Assembly (NCBI RefSeq): GCF_900589395.1
Contig: NZ_UUIS01000041.1
Coordinates: forward strand, 62,001 to 126,000
Length of the DNA stretch: 64,000 bases
Reading direction: 5' to 3'
Origin: Pseudomonas viridiflava
Lineage (GTDB): Bacteria > Pseudomonadota > Gammaproteobacteria > Pseudomonadales > Pseudomonadaceae
Below, one piece after another: positions 26,618-34,990 of this stretch. Under the pieces are notes generated by a model. That model had not been told where the DNA came from, did no database searches, and saw nothing but the letters and a program-made list of their open reading frames with translations. The position numbers and the translations under genes are program-made. Positions within the stretch are counted from its first letter, which is position 1. Every line of letters begins with the position of its first letter.

Positions 26618-27016
26618 ATGAACACTCATAAGCCATCAGGTACCGACAAAGAAGGTGTCGAGACGCAAGATCCTCCCGACATCCAGGGGCTGCCGTATCC
26701 CGTTCCGTTTGTGGCTGATGCCGGGCCAGACGATACACTTGAAGTGGGGCAAGACCTTGTTTTGGTGTTGCCTGCGTTTGACAGTGATCGGTATGAAAGG
26801 GTCAACATGCATTTGGACAGCACTGACCTCTCCGGTCAGACGGCCCTGGTTAATGTACCTTTCGTAAGAAATACACCTACGCGCGCGAAGGCGACAGTGA
26901 CAAAACCCTTCAAGGCCGGTGATGTGGCCACCCTGAGTGCCGCGCTTAAGCTCACCGGCAGTAATTGGCACACGATGCCAAGTTCTATTCCCTATACATT
27001 TGTGGCGCCCAAGTAA
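26618..27016 (+). CDS. Unrecognised 132-aa protein, paired with the divergent gene at 25980
   Basis: 132 aa. A polar, acidic N-terminal stretch (1-35) precedes a domain starting LEVGQDLVLVLPAFDSDRYE and ending SNWHTMPSSIPYTFV. This resembles the small Ig-like/beta-sandwich units repeated in some large Pseudomonas surface or toxin-type proteins, but here a single unit stands alone, without signal peptide. Codon use (AGA, ACA, AAT, GTA) and the AT-rich upstream 280 bp differ from neighbouring genes and suggest acquisition by transfer. ATG at 26618 follows ACAGG. A terminator follows at 27092. Confidence 0.6.
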   Translation: MNTHKPSGTDKEGVETQDPPDIQGLPYPVPFVADAGPDDTLEVGQDLVLVLPAFDSDRYERVNMHLDSTDLSGQTALVNVPFVRNTPTRAKATVTKPFKAGDVATLSAALKLTGSNWHTMPSSIPYTFVAPK

Positions 27017-27091
27017 CTTGCCGGGCGCCTCTGGGAACGCCGCGACGCCAACGCAAGTCATTGTCAGTGCTAACCAACCTCTGGGCCCAAT

Positions 27092-27126
27092 CGACAACCC
27101 TGCCCCGCGCAGGGTTGTCGTTGTTT
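27092..27126 (+). terminator. Terminator after the 26618 gene, opposite algA
   Basis: CGACAACCCTG and CAGGGTTGTCG form an 11-bp stem with a 7-nt loop, followed by TTGTTT on the plus strand. The minus strand has no T run, so as a terminator for the alginate operon it would be weak. Confidence 0.8.
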
Positions 27127-27148
27127 CAGCGATGCCTTCAGGCTCGAT

Positions 27149-28600
27149 TCAACGCGCCAGGGTCTGGGTCTTCACGCCGGCTTCAACAGGCCCGGAACGT
27201 CCATAAACGTCCTCGAAGCGCTCGATGTCGTCTTCGCCCAGGTAACTGCCCGACTGCACCTCGATGATTTCCAGCGGGATCTTGCCGGGGTTTTTCAGGC
27301 GGTGCACCGAGGCGATGGGGATGTAGGTCGACTGGTTTTCGGTGAGCAGAAACACGTTCTCGTCGCAGGTCACCTGCGCGGTGCCGGACACCACGATCCA
27401 GTGCTCGGCGCGGTGGTGGTGCATCTGCAGCGACAGGCTGGCGCCGGGCTTGACCGAGATGCGCTTGACCTGGAAGCGCCCGCCCATGTCCACCGAGTCG
27501 TAGGAGCCCCACGGGCGGTAGACCTCCAGGTGATTCTGGGTTTCGCTGCGACCCTGTGTGGTGAGGGTGTTGACCATCTGCTTGACGCCCTGGACCTTGT
27601 CCTTGTGCGCGATCAGCATCGCATCCTTGGTCTCGACCACCACGATGTTGTCCAGGCCGATCACCGACACCAGTTTGCCGTTGCCGTGGATCATGCAGTT
27701 GCGGCTGTCCTGCAGCACCACATCGCCCTTGGTGACATTGCCGTCGATGTCCTTTTGATGCACCGCCCAGAGCGAGGCCCAGCAGCCCACGTCGCTCCAG
27801 CCGGCGCTGAGTGGCACCACGCAGGCGCGCTGGGTCTTTTCCATGACCGCGTAGTCGATCGAATCGTCCGGGCAGCAGGCGAACGTGGCCTGGTCAATGT
27901 CGACGGTACCGTCTTCCTGCTGGCTGCGTTCCAGGGTCAAAAGGCAGGTGTCGTAGATGTCCGGATCGTGCTTTTTCAGCTCTTCAAGGTAACGGCTGGC
28001 GCGGAACAGGCACATGCCGCTGTTCCAGAAATAACCGCCGTCCTCGACGAACTCGACGGCGCGTTTTTCATCGGGTTTCTCGACGAAACTCTGCACCCGC
28101 CGCACGCCCTCGGGCAGCCCCGAATCAGGGCCTGACTTGATATAGCCGTAGCCGGTTTCCGGCCGGGTCGCCGGCACGCCGAACAGCACCATTTCGCCAC
28201 GTTCGGCGGCCACAGTGGCCAGGGCCAGGGCGCGTTGCAGCGCTTTCTGGTCGTCGATCACATGGTCGGCCGGCAGCACCAGCAACAGCGGGTCATTGCC
28301 CTGATTGACCTGCGTCATCGCCGCCAGCGCCACGGCCGGGGCCGTGTTGCGCCCGAAGGGCTCCATGATGATGGCCTGGGTGTCCAGCTTCAGCGCGCTC
28401 AATTGCTCGTTGACGATAAAGCGATGATCCTTGTTGCACACCACGATGGGCGCCTGCATGCCGTCGAATGCCAGGCGTTGCAGGGTCTGCTGGAACAGCG
28501 TGTGCTCGCCGGTCAGGGCCAGGAACTGCTTGGGAAACTGCTTGCGCGACAGAGGCCAGAGTCGAGAACCGCTACCGCCTGACAGGATTACCGGGATCAT
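27149..28600 (-). CDS. algA: AlgA, mannose-6-phosphate isomerase / GDP-mannose pyrophosphorylase
   Basis: 483 aa bifunctional enzyme making mannose-6-phosphate and GDP-mannose for alginate. The N-terminal nucleotidyltransferase opens MIPVILSGGSGSRLWPLSRK and has the FVEKP active-site motif. The C-terminal cupin isomerase domain has the zinc-binding MHHHRAEHWIVVSG. The ATG at 28600 is the family start. It is the last gene of the 12-gene alginate operon, 131 bp after algF. Confidence 0.97.
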   Translation of the reverse strand: MIPVILSGGSGSRLWPLSRKQFPKQFLALTGEHTLFQQTLQRLAFDGMQAPIVVCNKDHRFIVNEQLSALKLDTQAIIMEPFGRNTAPAVALAAMTQVNQGNDPLLLVLPADHVIDDQKALQRALALATVAAERGEMVLFGVPATRPETGYGYIKSGPDSGLPEGVRRVQSFVEKPDEKRAVEFVEDGGYFWNSGMCLFRASRYLEELKKHDPDIYDTCLLTLERSQQEDGTVDIDQATFACCPDDSIDYAVMEKTQRACVVPLSAGWSDVGCWASLWAVHQKDIDGNVTKGDVVLQDSRNCMIHGNGKLVSVIGLDNIVVVETKDAMLIAHKDKVQGVKQMVNTLTTQGRSETQNHLEVYRPWGSYDSVDMGGRFQVKRISVKPGASLSLQMHHHRAEHWIVVSGTAQVTCDENVFLLTENQSTYIPIASVHRLKNPGKIPLEIIEVQSGSYLGEDDIERFEDVYGRSGPVEAGVKTQTLAR

Positions 28601-28731
28601 GTTGTGTCTCCAATCGTTTTCAATAGAGGGTGCATGGCATGGTTGACGCGTACTGCGTCGCAGGCCGGTGCTGCGTCTTGTCTGCATGGGTGTTGCTCCT
28701 CATCGCACGGCCGGCCGCCGATCGGTCCTGC

Positions 28732-29400
28732 TCAACGGGTCTGCGCCGATGGCTTGACCCAGACCGGCGACAGGTTGCTGCCATTGCCGGTGACGTACAG
28801 CACGGCGGCCTCACCGCGCTCCAGGGCCACAGGCTTGAGGTCACTGACTTTCCTGTCGCCGCTGTACAGCGCCAGGCTCACTTTCACCGGGTTGATCTCG
28901 CGCTCGCCGGTGCCTTTGGCGGCCACCGCCTTGACCACGTCGGTCTTGCCATCGGCGGTCTTGAGGCTCAGGGCCTGGTCGCTGAGGTTCTGCACGCGCA
29001 CCAGGGATTTTTGCCTGTTCTTGAACGGCGACTCTTCCACCAGTTGTGGCTGGCCGTTGGCGTGGTTGACCAGCGTGTAGTAATGATTGCCCTCAAGCTT
29101 CACCGGCAGGCTCTGGCTGCCCAGCCGGGCGGTGTAATCACCCTGGGGCATGAAGCTGAACGCGGTGCTGCCCAAGGGCGCGATGTCCTTGAGGCTGGTG
29201 TTGCCGATGGTCGCGCTGATTTCGCTGTTGCCGGCGTTATAGACCCGGATGAATGTCGAGCCCTTGGGTGCGGTCGGGTACAGCGCGGCATCGCCGGCGG
29301 CCATGACCTGCAGCGAAGACAGGCTCAGGCCCAGTACCAGGGCTGCGCGCTTGAGCAGGCGATTGGCGGTCAAGCCTGCGGCAGTATTCAGTAAGGTCAT
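28732..29400 (-). CDS. algF: AlgF, periplasmic alginate O-acetylation protein
   Basis: 222 aa with an N-terminal signal sequence (hydrophobic 16-35, ending near VMAAGDAALYP). The remainder is beta-rich (STFIRVYNAGNSEISATIGN and LYVTGNGSNLSPVWV). AlgF works with AlgI, AlgJ and AlgX in acetylating mannuronate residues, perhaps as an adaptor. It lies between algJ and algA as in other Pseudomonas. Confidence 0.94.
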   Translation of the reverse strand: MTLLNTAAGLTANRLLKRAALVLGLSLSSLQVMAAGDAALYPTAPKGSTFIRVYNAGNSEISATIGNTSLKDIAPLGSTAFSFMPQGDYTARLGSQSLPVKLEGNHYYTLVNHANGQPQLVEESPFKNRQKSLVRVQNLSDQALSLKTADGKTDVVKAVAAKGTGEREINPVKVSLALYSGDRKVSDLKPVALERGEAAVLYVTGNGSNLSPVWVKPSAQTR

Positions 29401-29413
29401 AGGGCAGTCCTCT

Positions 29414-30589
29414 TCAGTGTTGCGCCCGTATGGGCGACTCGGATGGTCCGGCCGTTGCGGCCAGGTTCTGTGGGGTGTTGCGGGGTTTCTTCAACGCGGC
29501 GATCCACTGGGCGTCAAACTCGCCCAGGTCGTTGTGCACCGGCAGGTAGCGCTCGGGAAATTCCCAGATCACCACCGACGGCGGGTTGTGCTTGAAGCCT
29601 TCGCTCTGCAGGTACTTGAGCATCGGCAAGACCGGCCCGTGGCCGTCCTCGGCGTAATTGACCACGTCGCTGCGCAGGGCCTGCCTGAGGGCGCCGGCAA
29701 AGTTCCAGTTGGGGTTGGCGCTGTAGCTGGTGCCGACCAGGCCCACGGCAATCTCGGCGTCGGCAAACAAGGCGTCGTCGCTTTCAGTGCCCGTATCGGC
29801 CGCTTCGGTGCTGCGTTTTTGCAGCGTGTCGGGCCGGGGCAGCAGGTGGCTGAACAGCGGGTCCAGGGGCAGGAAGCGGGTCAGGTCGCCCTTGTAGTCC
29901 GAGGTGCCAAGGTCCGCAGTGACAAATGCCTGCGGCTCGACGTTCAGCGGCGCCTGGCGGGCAATGCTCTGACTGAGTTGCTGTGCAACCACCTCAGCGC
30001 CCAGCGGCGTCCAGTGGGTGTCGGTGCGCAGGAACACCTGGCCGCGTTGTTTGGCCTGTTGCAGCGGGGTGAGCAGGTCCGGCGCGACGATCCCGGCCTG
30101 CGCCACGTGCTGATGAAAACGCTGGTAGAGGTCGCGGTGCAGGCGCGCCGGGGTGTGCTCGCCGATGTGCTCGGGGTACAGGCGGGTCTTGGCCGGGACA
30201 ATCGCCAGCACCAGGCGCGAACCCTGTTGGCGCAGCGTCTCTTGCACGCCGCGCACCAGGGCCAGGTTTTCTTGCAGGTTGTGCTCGCCGCCGGCAATGG
30301 CGTCGAACTCTTCATCGCTGAACAGCCACTGGTCTTCACCGACCACCACGCCGGGGCGGCCTTCGTTGAACAACTGGTAGTCCAGCGCCGCCCACAGGTT
30401 GGTGCCCAGGCGCTTGATCGGGAACTCATCGTCGTAGTGGGTCTCGGCCGCCTTGGTCCATTTGCCGTCCAGCACCGTCGTGCCGGGCGGGGGCGAAAAA
30501 TGCATGAGGCTGCGCAGCGACCAGAGGCCCAGCACCAGCAACAGGCCCATGAACACCGCGACGTAGAGGATGCGTAATGAACGGGTCAT
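29414..30589 (-). CDS. algJ: AlgJ, SGNH-type alginate O-acetyltransferase
   Basis: 391 aa, anchored by an uncleaved N-terminal segment (about 8-27). The SGNH-like catalytic residues are Asp190 and His192 (RTDTHWTP) and Ser289 (GTSYS), all present. The Asp and His numbers equal those I recall for P. aeruginosa AlgJ. It receives acetyl groups moved by AlgI. It starts 10 nt after the algI stop. Confidence 0.95.
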   Translation of the reverse strand: MTRSLRILYVAVFMGLLLVLGLWSLRSLMHFSPPPGTTVLDGKWTKAAETHYDDEFPIKRLGTNLWAALDYQLFNEGRPGVVVGEDQWLFSDEEFDAIAGGEHNLQENLALVRGVQETLRQQGSRLVLAIVPAKTRLYPEHIGEHTPARLHRDLYQRFHQHVAQAGIVAPDLLTPLQQAKQRGQVFLRTDTHWTPLGAEVVAQQLSQSIARQAPLNVEPQAFVTADLGTSDYKGDLTRFLPLDPLFSHLLPRPDTLQKRSTEAADTGTESDDALFADAEIAVGLVGTSYSANPNWNFAGALRQALRSDVVNYAEDGHGPVLPMLKYLQSEGFKHNPPSVVIWEFPERYLPVHNDLGEFDAQWIAALKKPRNTPQNLAATAGPSESPIRAQH

Positions 30590-30599
30590 CTCAGGCGCC

Positions 30600-32153
30600 T
30601 CAGAACTGGAAGTACAGGAACGGCGAGAAGCTCTGCGCCGACAGTTTCAGGATCGAGGCCACGAACAGCAGCAGGATCAGCCCGCGCATGGCATAGCGTG
30701 GCCAGTCGGCCTGCCAGTACGCCGGTTGCACCTGCGCTTCGCGGCCCACGGTGTAGCCAGGCTGATGCAGGCTGCCGGGGGCATCACCCGGTACGGCCTT
30801 GAGCGTGCCGGGCTGATCGCTGGCCGGGCCGTCGGCACAGGTTGTGGCCGGCCGTGCCGGGCGCTGGGTGTAGAAGTCGCGCAGGCCGAAGAACGCCAGG
30901 GTCGCGTAGGCCAGCGCCAGGGTGGCCACTTGCAGGCCGGTGAGGTTGGCGCGGGTCAGCTCCGACAGCTGCCAGTCGCCGAAGCTGAACATGGCGCCAT
31001 ACATGCGCATCGCCACGTGCAGGTTTTCGGCGCGGAAGATGACCCAGCCGATCACCACCAGCACAAAGGTCAGCGCCCAGCGAACGGGGTTGAATGCCCA
31101 GGGTTTTGTATTGAGGCCCACGGCTTTTTCGATGGCCAGCCAGAGGCCGTGCCAGGCGCCCCAGATCACGTAGGTGATATTGGCGCCATGCCACAGCCCG
31201 CCCAGCAGCATGGTCAGGAACAGGTTGCGGTAGGTGGCGAGCTGGCCACCGCGGTTGCCCCCCAGGGTGATGTACAGGTAGTCGCGCAGCCAGGTCGACA
31301 GGCTGATGTGCCAGCGCCGCCAGAACTCGGTGATCGACTGGCTGATGTAGGGCTGCTGGAAGTTTTCCATGAAGCGAAAGCCCATCATCAACCCCAGGCC
31401 GATGGCCATGTCGCTGTAGCCGGAGAAGTCGAAATATAGCTGCGCGGTGTAGGCCAGCGCGCCCAGCCAGGCGTCGCCCGTGGTGGGGTTTTGCAGGGCA
31501 AAACAGTGGTCGGCCACCACCGCCAGGGTGTCGGCGATGAACACTTTCTTGATGAAGCCCTGCATGAAGCGCGTGCAGCCTTCGGAGAACTTGTCCAGCG
31601 TGTGGGTGCGGTGGTTGAACTGGTCGACCAGATCGCGAAAGCGCAGCACGGGGCCGGCGATCAGGTGCGGGAAGATCGCCACGAACGCCGCGAAATCGAT
31701 CAGGTTGCGGGTGGCCGGCGTATCACCGCGATAGACATCGATGATGTAGCTGATGGACTCGAAAATGTAGAACGAAATGCCGATCGGCAGCAGCACGTGC
31801 GTCAGGATGAAGGGCTCCAGGCCCATCGAGGTCATGATCGCGTTGAGGCTGTCGACGCCGAAGTTGGCGTACTTGAAATAGCCCAGGATGCCCAGGTCGA
31901 CCGCCACGCCCAGCAACAGCCAGCGCCGGGCCGGTCGGGTGCGCACGCCCGCGGCGCCCACCTTCAGGCCGATCCAGTAGTTCCACACGGTGACGGCAAT
32001 GAACAGCGCGAGGAAATCGACCCGCCACCAGGCGTAGAAGAGGTAGCTGGCCAACAGCAGCAACAGGTTGCGATAGCGTTGCCCGCTCAGGTAGTACACG
32101 CCGAGAAAGACCGGCAGGAACAGAAACAGGAACACATTGGATGAAAAGACCAT
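30600..32153 (-). CDS. algI: AlgI, MBOAT-family alginate O-acetylation membrane protein
   Basis: 517 aa, about eleven membrane spans, MBOAT type. It begins MVFSSNVFLFLFLPVFLGVY. The MBOAT histidine region reads WHGANITYVIWGAWHGLWL, with the essential His in LLGGLWHG. It carries acetyl groups across the inner membrane for AlgJ/AlgX. A cytoplasmic insert near residues 435-480 (rich in Pro, Ala, Gly) precedes the last span. The start at 32153 removes a spurious 28-residue extension running into the C/G-run hairpin. The gap back to algL (238 bp) is far wider than elsewhere in the operon. Confidence 0.95.
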   Translation of the reverse strand: MVFSSNVFLFLFLPVFLGVYYLSGQRYRNLLLLLASYLFYAWWRVDFLALFIAVTVWNYWIGLKVGAAGVRTRPARRWLLLGVAVDLGILGYFKYANFGVDSLNAIMTSMGLEPFILTHVLLPIGISFYIFESISYIIDVYRGDTPATRNLIDFAAFVAIFPHLIAGPVLRFRDLVDQFNHRTHTLDKFSEGCTRFMQGFIKKVFIADTLAVVADHCFALQNPTTGDAWLGALAYTAQLYFDFSGYSDMAIGLGLMMGFRFMENFQQPYISQSITEFWRRWHISLSTWLRDYLYITLGGNRGGQLATYRNLFLTMLLGGLWHGANITYVIWGAWHGLWLAIEKAVGLNTKPWAFNPVRWALTFVLVVIGWVIFRAENLHVAMRMYGAMFSFGDWQLSELTRANLTGLQVATLALAYATLAFFGLRDFYTQRPARPATTCADGPASDQPGTLKAVPGDAPGSLHQPGYTVGREAQVQPAYWQADWPRYAMRGLILLLFVASILKLSAQSFSPFLYFQF

Positions 32154-32195
32154 GTCTTCGTCTCCGAGGGTGCAACAGACATCCAAGGGCCAAAG

Positions 32196-32228
32196 CCCCC
32201 CCAAACCCCCCCACGCAAATGGGGGGTT
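32196..32228 (-). repeat. C/G-run hairpin in the algL-algI gap
   Basis: On the plus strand two runs of seven C (32196-32202, 32206-32212) are followed by ACGCAAAT and six G (32221-32226). In the alginate mRNA this gives AACCCCCC pairing with GGGGGGTT around a 9-nt loop, or alternatively a G-run competitor. It lies 43 nt upstream of algI and should slow transcription or shape mRNA ends. Confidence 0.6.
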
Positions 32229-32244
32229 GAAACTCACTTGCTGT

Positions 32245-32395
32245 GTAGGAGCGCGCTTGCCCGCGACCGGCTGCGTTAGCAGTCGTAAATTTTCAGCGTT
32301 TCCAAAATCTTGAATGTGTTCACAGTCAAAATTTTCAGCGTTTCCGAGATTTTGCGAGCGCTGCGCACTCGGTCGCGGGCAGAGCGCGCTCCTAC
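32245..32395 (+). repeat. Long REP palindrome, two-unit form (copy E), inside the alginate operon
   Basis: 151 bp with arms GTAGGAGCGCGCTTGCCC and AGAGCGCGCTCCTAC. It has two core units each containing TTTTCAGCGTTTCC, 42 bp apart (32290 and 32332). It lies between algL and algI. Its right-hand GTAGGAGCG (minus-strand reading) provides the TAG stop of algL (32392-32394). Confidence 0.88.
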
Positions 32396-33531
32396 CTGCC
32401 GTCGCGGTCGTGACGGGGGTCGTAGACCCGGGTCAGGTCGCCGCCCAGGCGAAAGGTCTTGAACGGTTGCTTCTCGTGCTTTTTTTCCAGCACCCGGGCA
32501 TCGCAGGCGTAGAGCGAGCAGTACGGTTCCAGCCAGGCGAATTTCGGGTCCTTTTTCAGGTCGGTCATGTCCTGCTTCTGGCCGCCGCGCTCGGCGAAGG
32601 CGTCCGGGTCCTCGACGCCGGCCAGTACCCGGTCGCCCAGGCGCTTGAGCGCGCCGTTGTTTTCCGGGCGCACGTCCACACCGTTGGCCTGGGCGAAGCT
32701 GGCGATCATGGCCAGCGGCGGCAGTGAATAGTTGTGGTAGGCCAGTGCGCGTTCACGGCGCTTGAGTTCGTTGGGCAAAAAGCCCTCGGCATCGACCTGA
32801 TGGGCGGCGACCTTGAATTGCTGCACCGACCAGTCGAACAGGTCGCGACGGTTGGTGGCCACGGCGGTGGCCATGACCGACCAGGCGGCCCAGTAGGAGT
32901 GGTTGTTGATCTTCTCCAGCGGCAGGTGGCTCCAGTCGCGCACCACCTGGTCGGCCAGTGTGCTGAACCAGGCTTCGATTTCGGCCGCTTGCTGGGTGTG
33001 GTTGGCCAAGGGGCGCGAGTCGGAAAACTTCAGGCGCAGGTAAGCGGCCGACAGGCTGCCCAGTGCCCATTTGCGCATCGACTTGCCGGTGTGGTTGTAC
33101 TGCTGTGACTCCAGCGCGCCGGCCCGTGCCCAGGCGGTGAGCATGTTCAGCGAGCAGTCCAGCTGTTCCGGCCGGCCGTCGCGCATGTATTGCATCACCA
33201 CCTTGCTGATACCGCGCTCCAGGTCGGTGATGTCCTGGGTGGCCGAGCGGAAGGCCTTCTCGGCCAACTCGTTGAGGGTCGAGCGGGCCTTGTCCGAGCC
33301 TTCGTACTTGCTGCGAAACACCAGCTCGCCGGTATAGGGCGTGGGGATCGGGGCACAACTGAATCTGTGCTCGCCGGTCTTCATCTGCTCGATCGGTGCC
33401 GAATAGCCCGCAGGCGGGATCAACGCTGGCACAGGCGCTGCGCCTGCGTTCCAGGCGTGGGCGGGCAGCGAGGCCGAGGCCAGCAAGGCCAGCGACAGCA
33501 GGGCAGGGCCCAGGGTTTTGCGCGTCTGCAT
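32392..33531 (-). CDS. algL: AlgL, poly(beta-D-mannuronate) lyase
   Basis: 379 aa periplasmic lyase. The signal peptide ends ASLPAHA. The PL5 active-site blocks [20 protein letters not shown] and [20 protein letters not shown] contain the Asn-His, Arg and Tyr residues used for beta-elimination. In the export complex it clears polymer that escapes into the periplasm. The ATG at 33531 has AGGA 5 nt before it; an ATG at 33543 overlapping the algX stop is the alternative. The C-terminal residues RHDRDGR and the stop run into REP copy E. Confidence 0.95.
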   Translation of the reverse strand: MQTRKTLGPALLSLALLASASLPAHAWNAGAAPVPALIPPAGYSAPIEQMKTGEHRFSCAPIPTPYTGELVFRSKYEGSDKARSTLNELAEKAFRSATQDITDLERGISKVVMQYMRDGRPEQLDCSLNMLTAWARAGALESQQYNHTGKSMRKWALGSLSAAYLRLKFSDSRPLANHTQQAAEIEAWFSTLADQVVRDWSHLPLEKINNHSYWAAWSVMATAVATNRRDLFDWSVQQFKVAAHQVDAEGFLPNELKRRERALAYHNYSLPPLAMIASFAQANGVDVRPENNGALKRLGDRVLAGVEDPDAFAERGGQKQDMTDLKKDPKFAWLEPYCSLYACDARVLEKKHEKQPFKTFRLGGDLTRVYDPRHDRDGR

Positions 33532-33539
33532 AAAAGTCC

Positions 33540-34976
33540 TCATTGTCCGGCTTGCGCCGTCTGTTGCGCAGGGCTGGCGAACCCGTTGCGTTTACACAGC
33601 TGGGCCTTGATCTTCAGCGCCGGCGTGCCAGGGTTCGGTCCCTGGATTTCCACTGCCAGCAGTTGCTGGTTGGCCCAGTCTTCGTCTTCGCGCAACTGGA
33701 AGGCGAAGCGGCCGTCGGTGTCAGTGGTCTCGGGTTTTTCAAGCTTCAGGTCTTCGTGGCGGCCATTCATGTACCACAGGCGCGCCTGCAACAACTTGAC
33801 CGAAGGGTCCTCGAAGCGGATGTCGACCTGATGGTCGCCGTTGCGAATGGACTTGATGCCGTGGGTGCCATTGACCAGTACCTCGTTGTTGCCGGGCTTG
33901 AGGCTCATCTGGCGACTGAGCAGCGCCGGCTTGCCTTCGCAACCGTTGTCGAGCAATGCCAGCATCTGCCGCCAGACGCTTTCCTGGTCCAGGCGGTACA
34001 GCGGCGAGAACTCCCAGATGAGTACCTTGGGCGGGTTGTTGCGAAATTCCTCGCTGCCCAGGTACTGGATCATCGCACCTTCCAGGCCACCGCCGGGAAA
34101 GGCCACGTTGAGCACGTCGGCGCTCAGGTACTCCTGCAGGAAACCGCCGAAGTTGTAGTTCTTGCCACTGTGGCTGGTGCCCACCAGCGTGATCTCAGGG
34201 TTGCCGCCATCGCCGAACAGGTCGCTGTCGCCGGCCTCACCCTTGGGTTCGGTGGCGAACTGGTCCATGTACTGGACGGCGTAGCTGGTGCCGCACAACT
34301 GCCCGGCCATGTTGTGCAGGGTGCCAGTCTTGCCCATGCGCCCGGATTTGCTGCTCTCGAACTCACGCTTGGGAATGTCGGCGTAGGCCGGGATCTGCTT
34401 GACGGTCTCGGCCACTCGCCTGGCGGTGCGCTGGGCGCCGTACGGGGTCCAGTGCTGGTCGCCGCGAAAGTAGAAATCGTGGGCTTCGTTTTCATTGGCC
34501 AGCGGCGACAGGTCCGGCACCCAGTAGCCCATCTTGCTAAAGCGCCCGAGCATGGCCTGGTAGTTTTTCAATGCGGTGTCGTAGGCGAACTTCTCGCGGT
34601 CGGCCGGCAGCAGCTTGTTGCGGTCTACCAGCCCGCGCGTGGGCTGGTAGACCACCACCAGCTCGACGCCGCGGCGCTTGAACGCACGTTGCAGTTGTTG
34701 CAGGCGCTTGTAGCCCAGCGCGCTGGTGCCGAAGTCGGTGCGCAGGTCTTCGCGGGTACGAAACAGCCAGTCGCCTTCGGCCTGGATCAGCGTGGTGAAG
34801 TTCTGCTGGTAGCGGGTGGTGTAGTTTTTGGCGTTATGAGCGGCCGGGCACAGCTGGCAGCAGGGTTGGGCGGTAAAGGCCGGCACCTGGGCATCGGCAC
34901 GGACAGTACCGGCGGCCGCCAGCAGCGCCGCGGTCAGGCCTGACAGGCCGAGCCATTTGATCAATGGGGTGTGCAT
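33540..34976 (-). CDS. algX: AlgX, periplasmic alginate O-acetyltransferase/scaffold
   Basis: 478 aa. Signal peptide ([20 protein letters not shown], cut near VRADA), an SGNH-like domain with Asp173 and His175 (RGDQHWTP) and Ser268 (VGTSHSGKN), then a C-terminal carbohydrate-binding module (about 345-475). It transfers acetyl groups to the polymer and links the AlgK-AlgE export machinery. The ATG at 34976 has GAGGAA in front; it lies 14 nt beyond the algG stop. Confidence 0.96.
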   Translation of the reverse strand: MHTPLIKWLGLSGLTAALLAAAGTVRADAQVPAFTAQPCCQLCPAAHNAKNYTTRYQQNFTTLIQAEGDWLFRTREDLRTDFGTSALGYKRLQQLQRAFKRRGVELVVVYQPTRGLVDRNKLLPADREKFAYDTALKNYQAMLGRFSKMGYWVPDLSPLANENEAHDFYFRGDQHWTPYGAQRTARRVAETVKQIPAYADIPKREFESSKSGRMGKTGTLHNMAGQLCGTSYAVQYMDQFATEPKGEAGDSDLFGDGGNPEITLVGTSHSGKNYNFGGFLQEYLSADVLNVAFPGGGLEGAMIQYLGSEEFRNNPPKVLIWEFSPLYRLDQESVWRQMLALLDNGCEGKPALLSRQMSLKPGNNEVLVNGTHGIKSIRNGDHQVDIRFEDPSVKLLQARLWYMNGRHEDLKLEKPETTDTDGRFAFQLREDEDWANQQLLAVEIQGPNPGTPALKIKAQLCKRNGFASPAQQTAQAGQ

Positions 34977-34990
34977 GACAATTCCTCGGC

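Noticed and set aside
27092..27126. Strong terminator of the alginate operon
   Set aside because: The stem is symmetric but the T run is only on the plus strand. I assign it to the 26618 gene; the alginate operon end remains undetermined.
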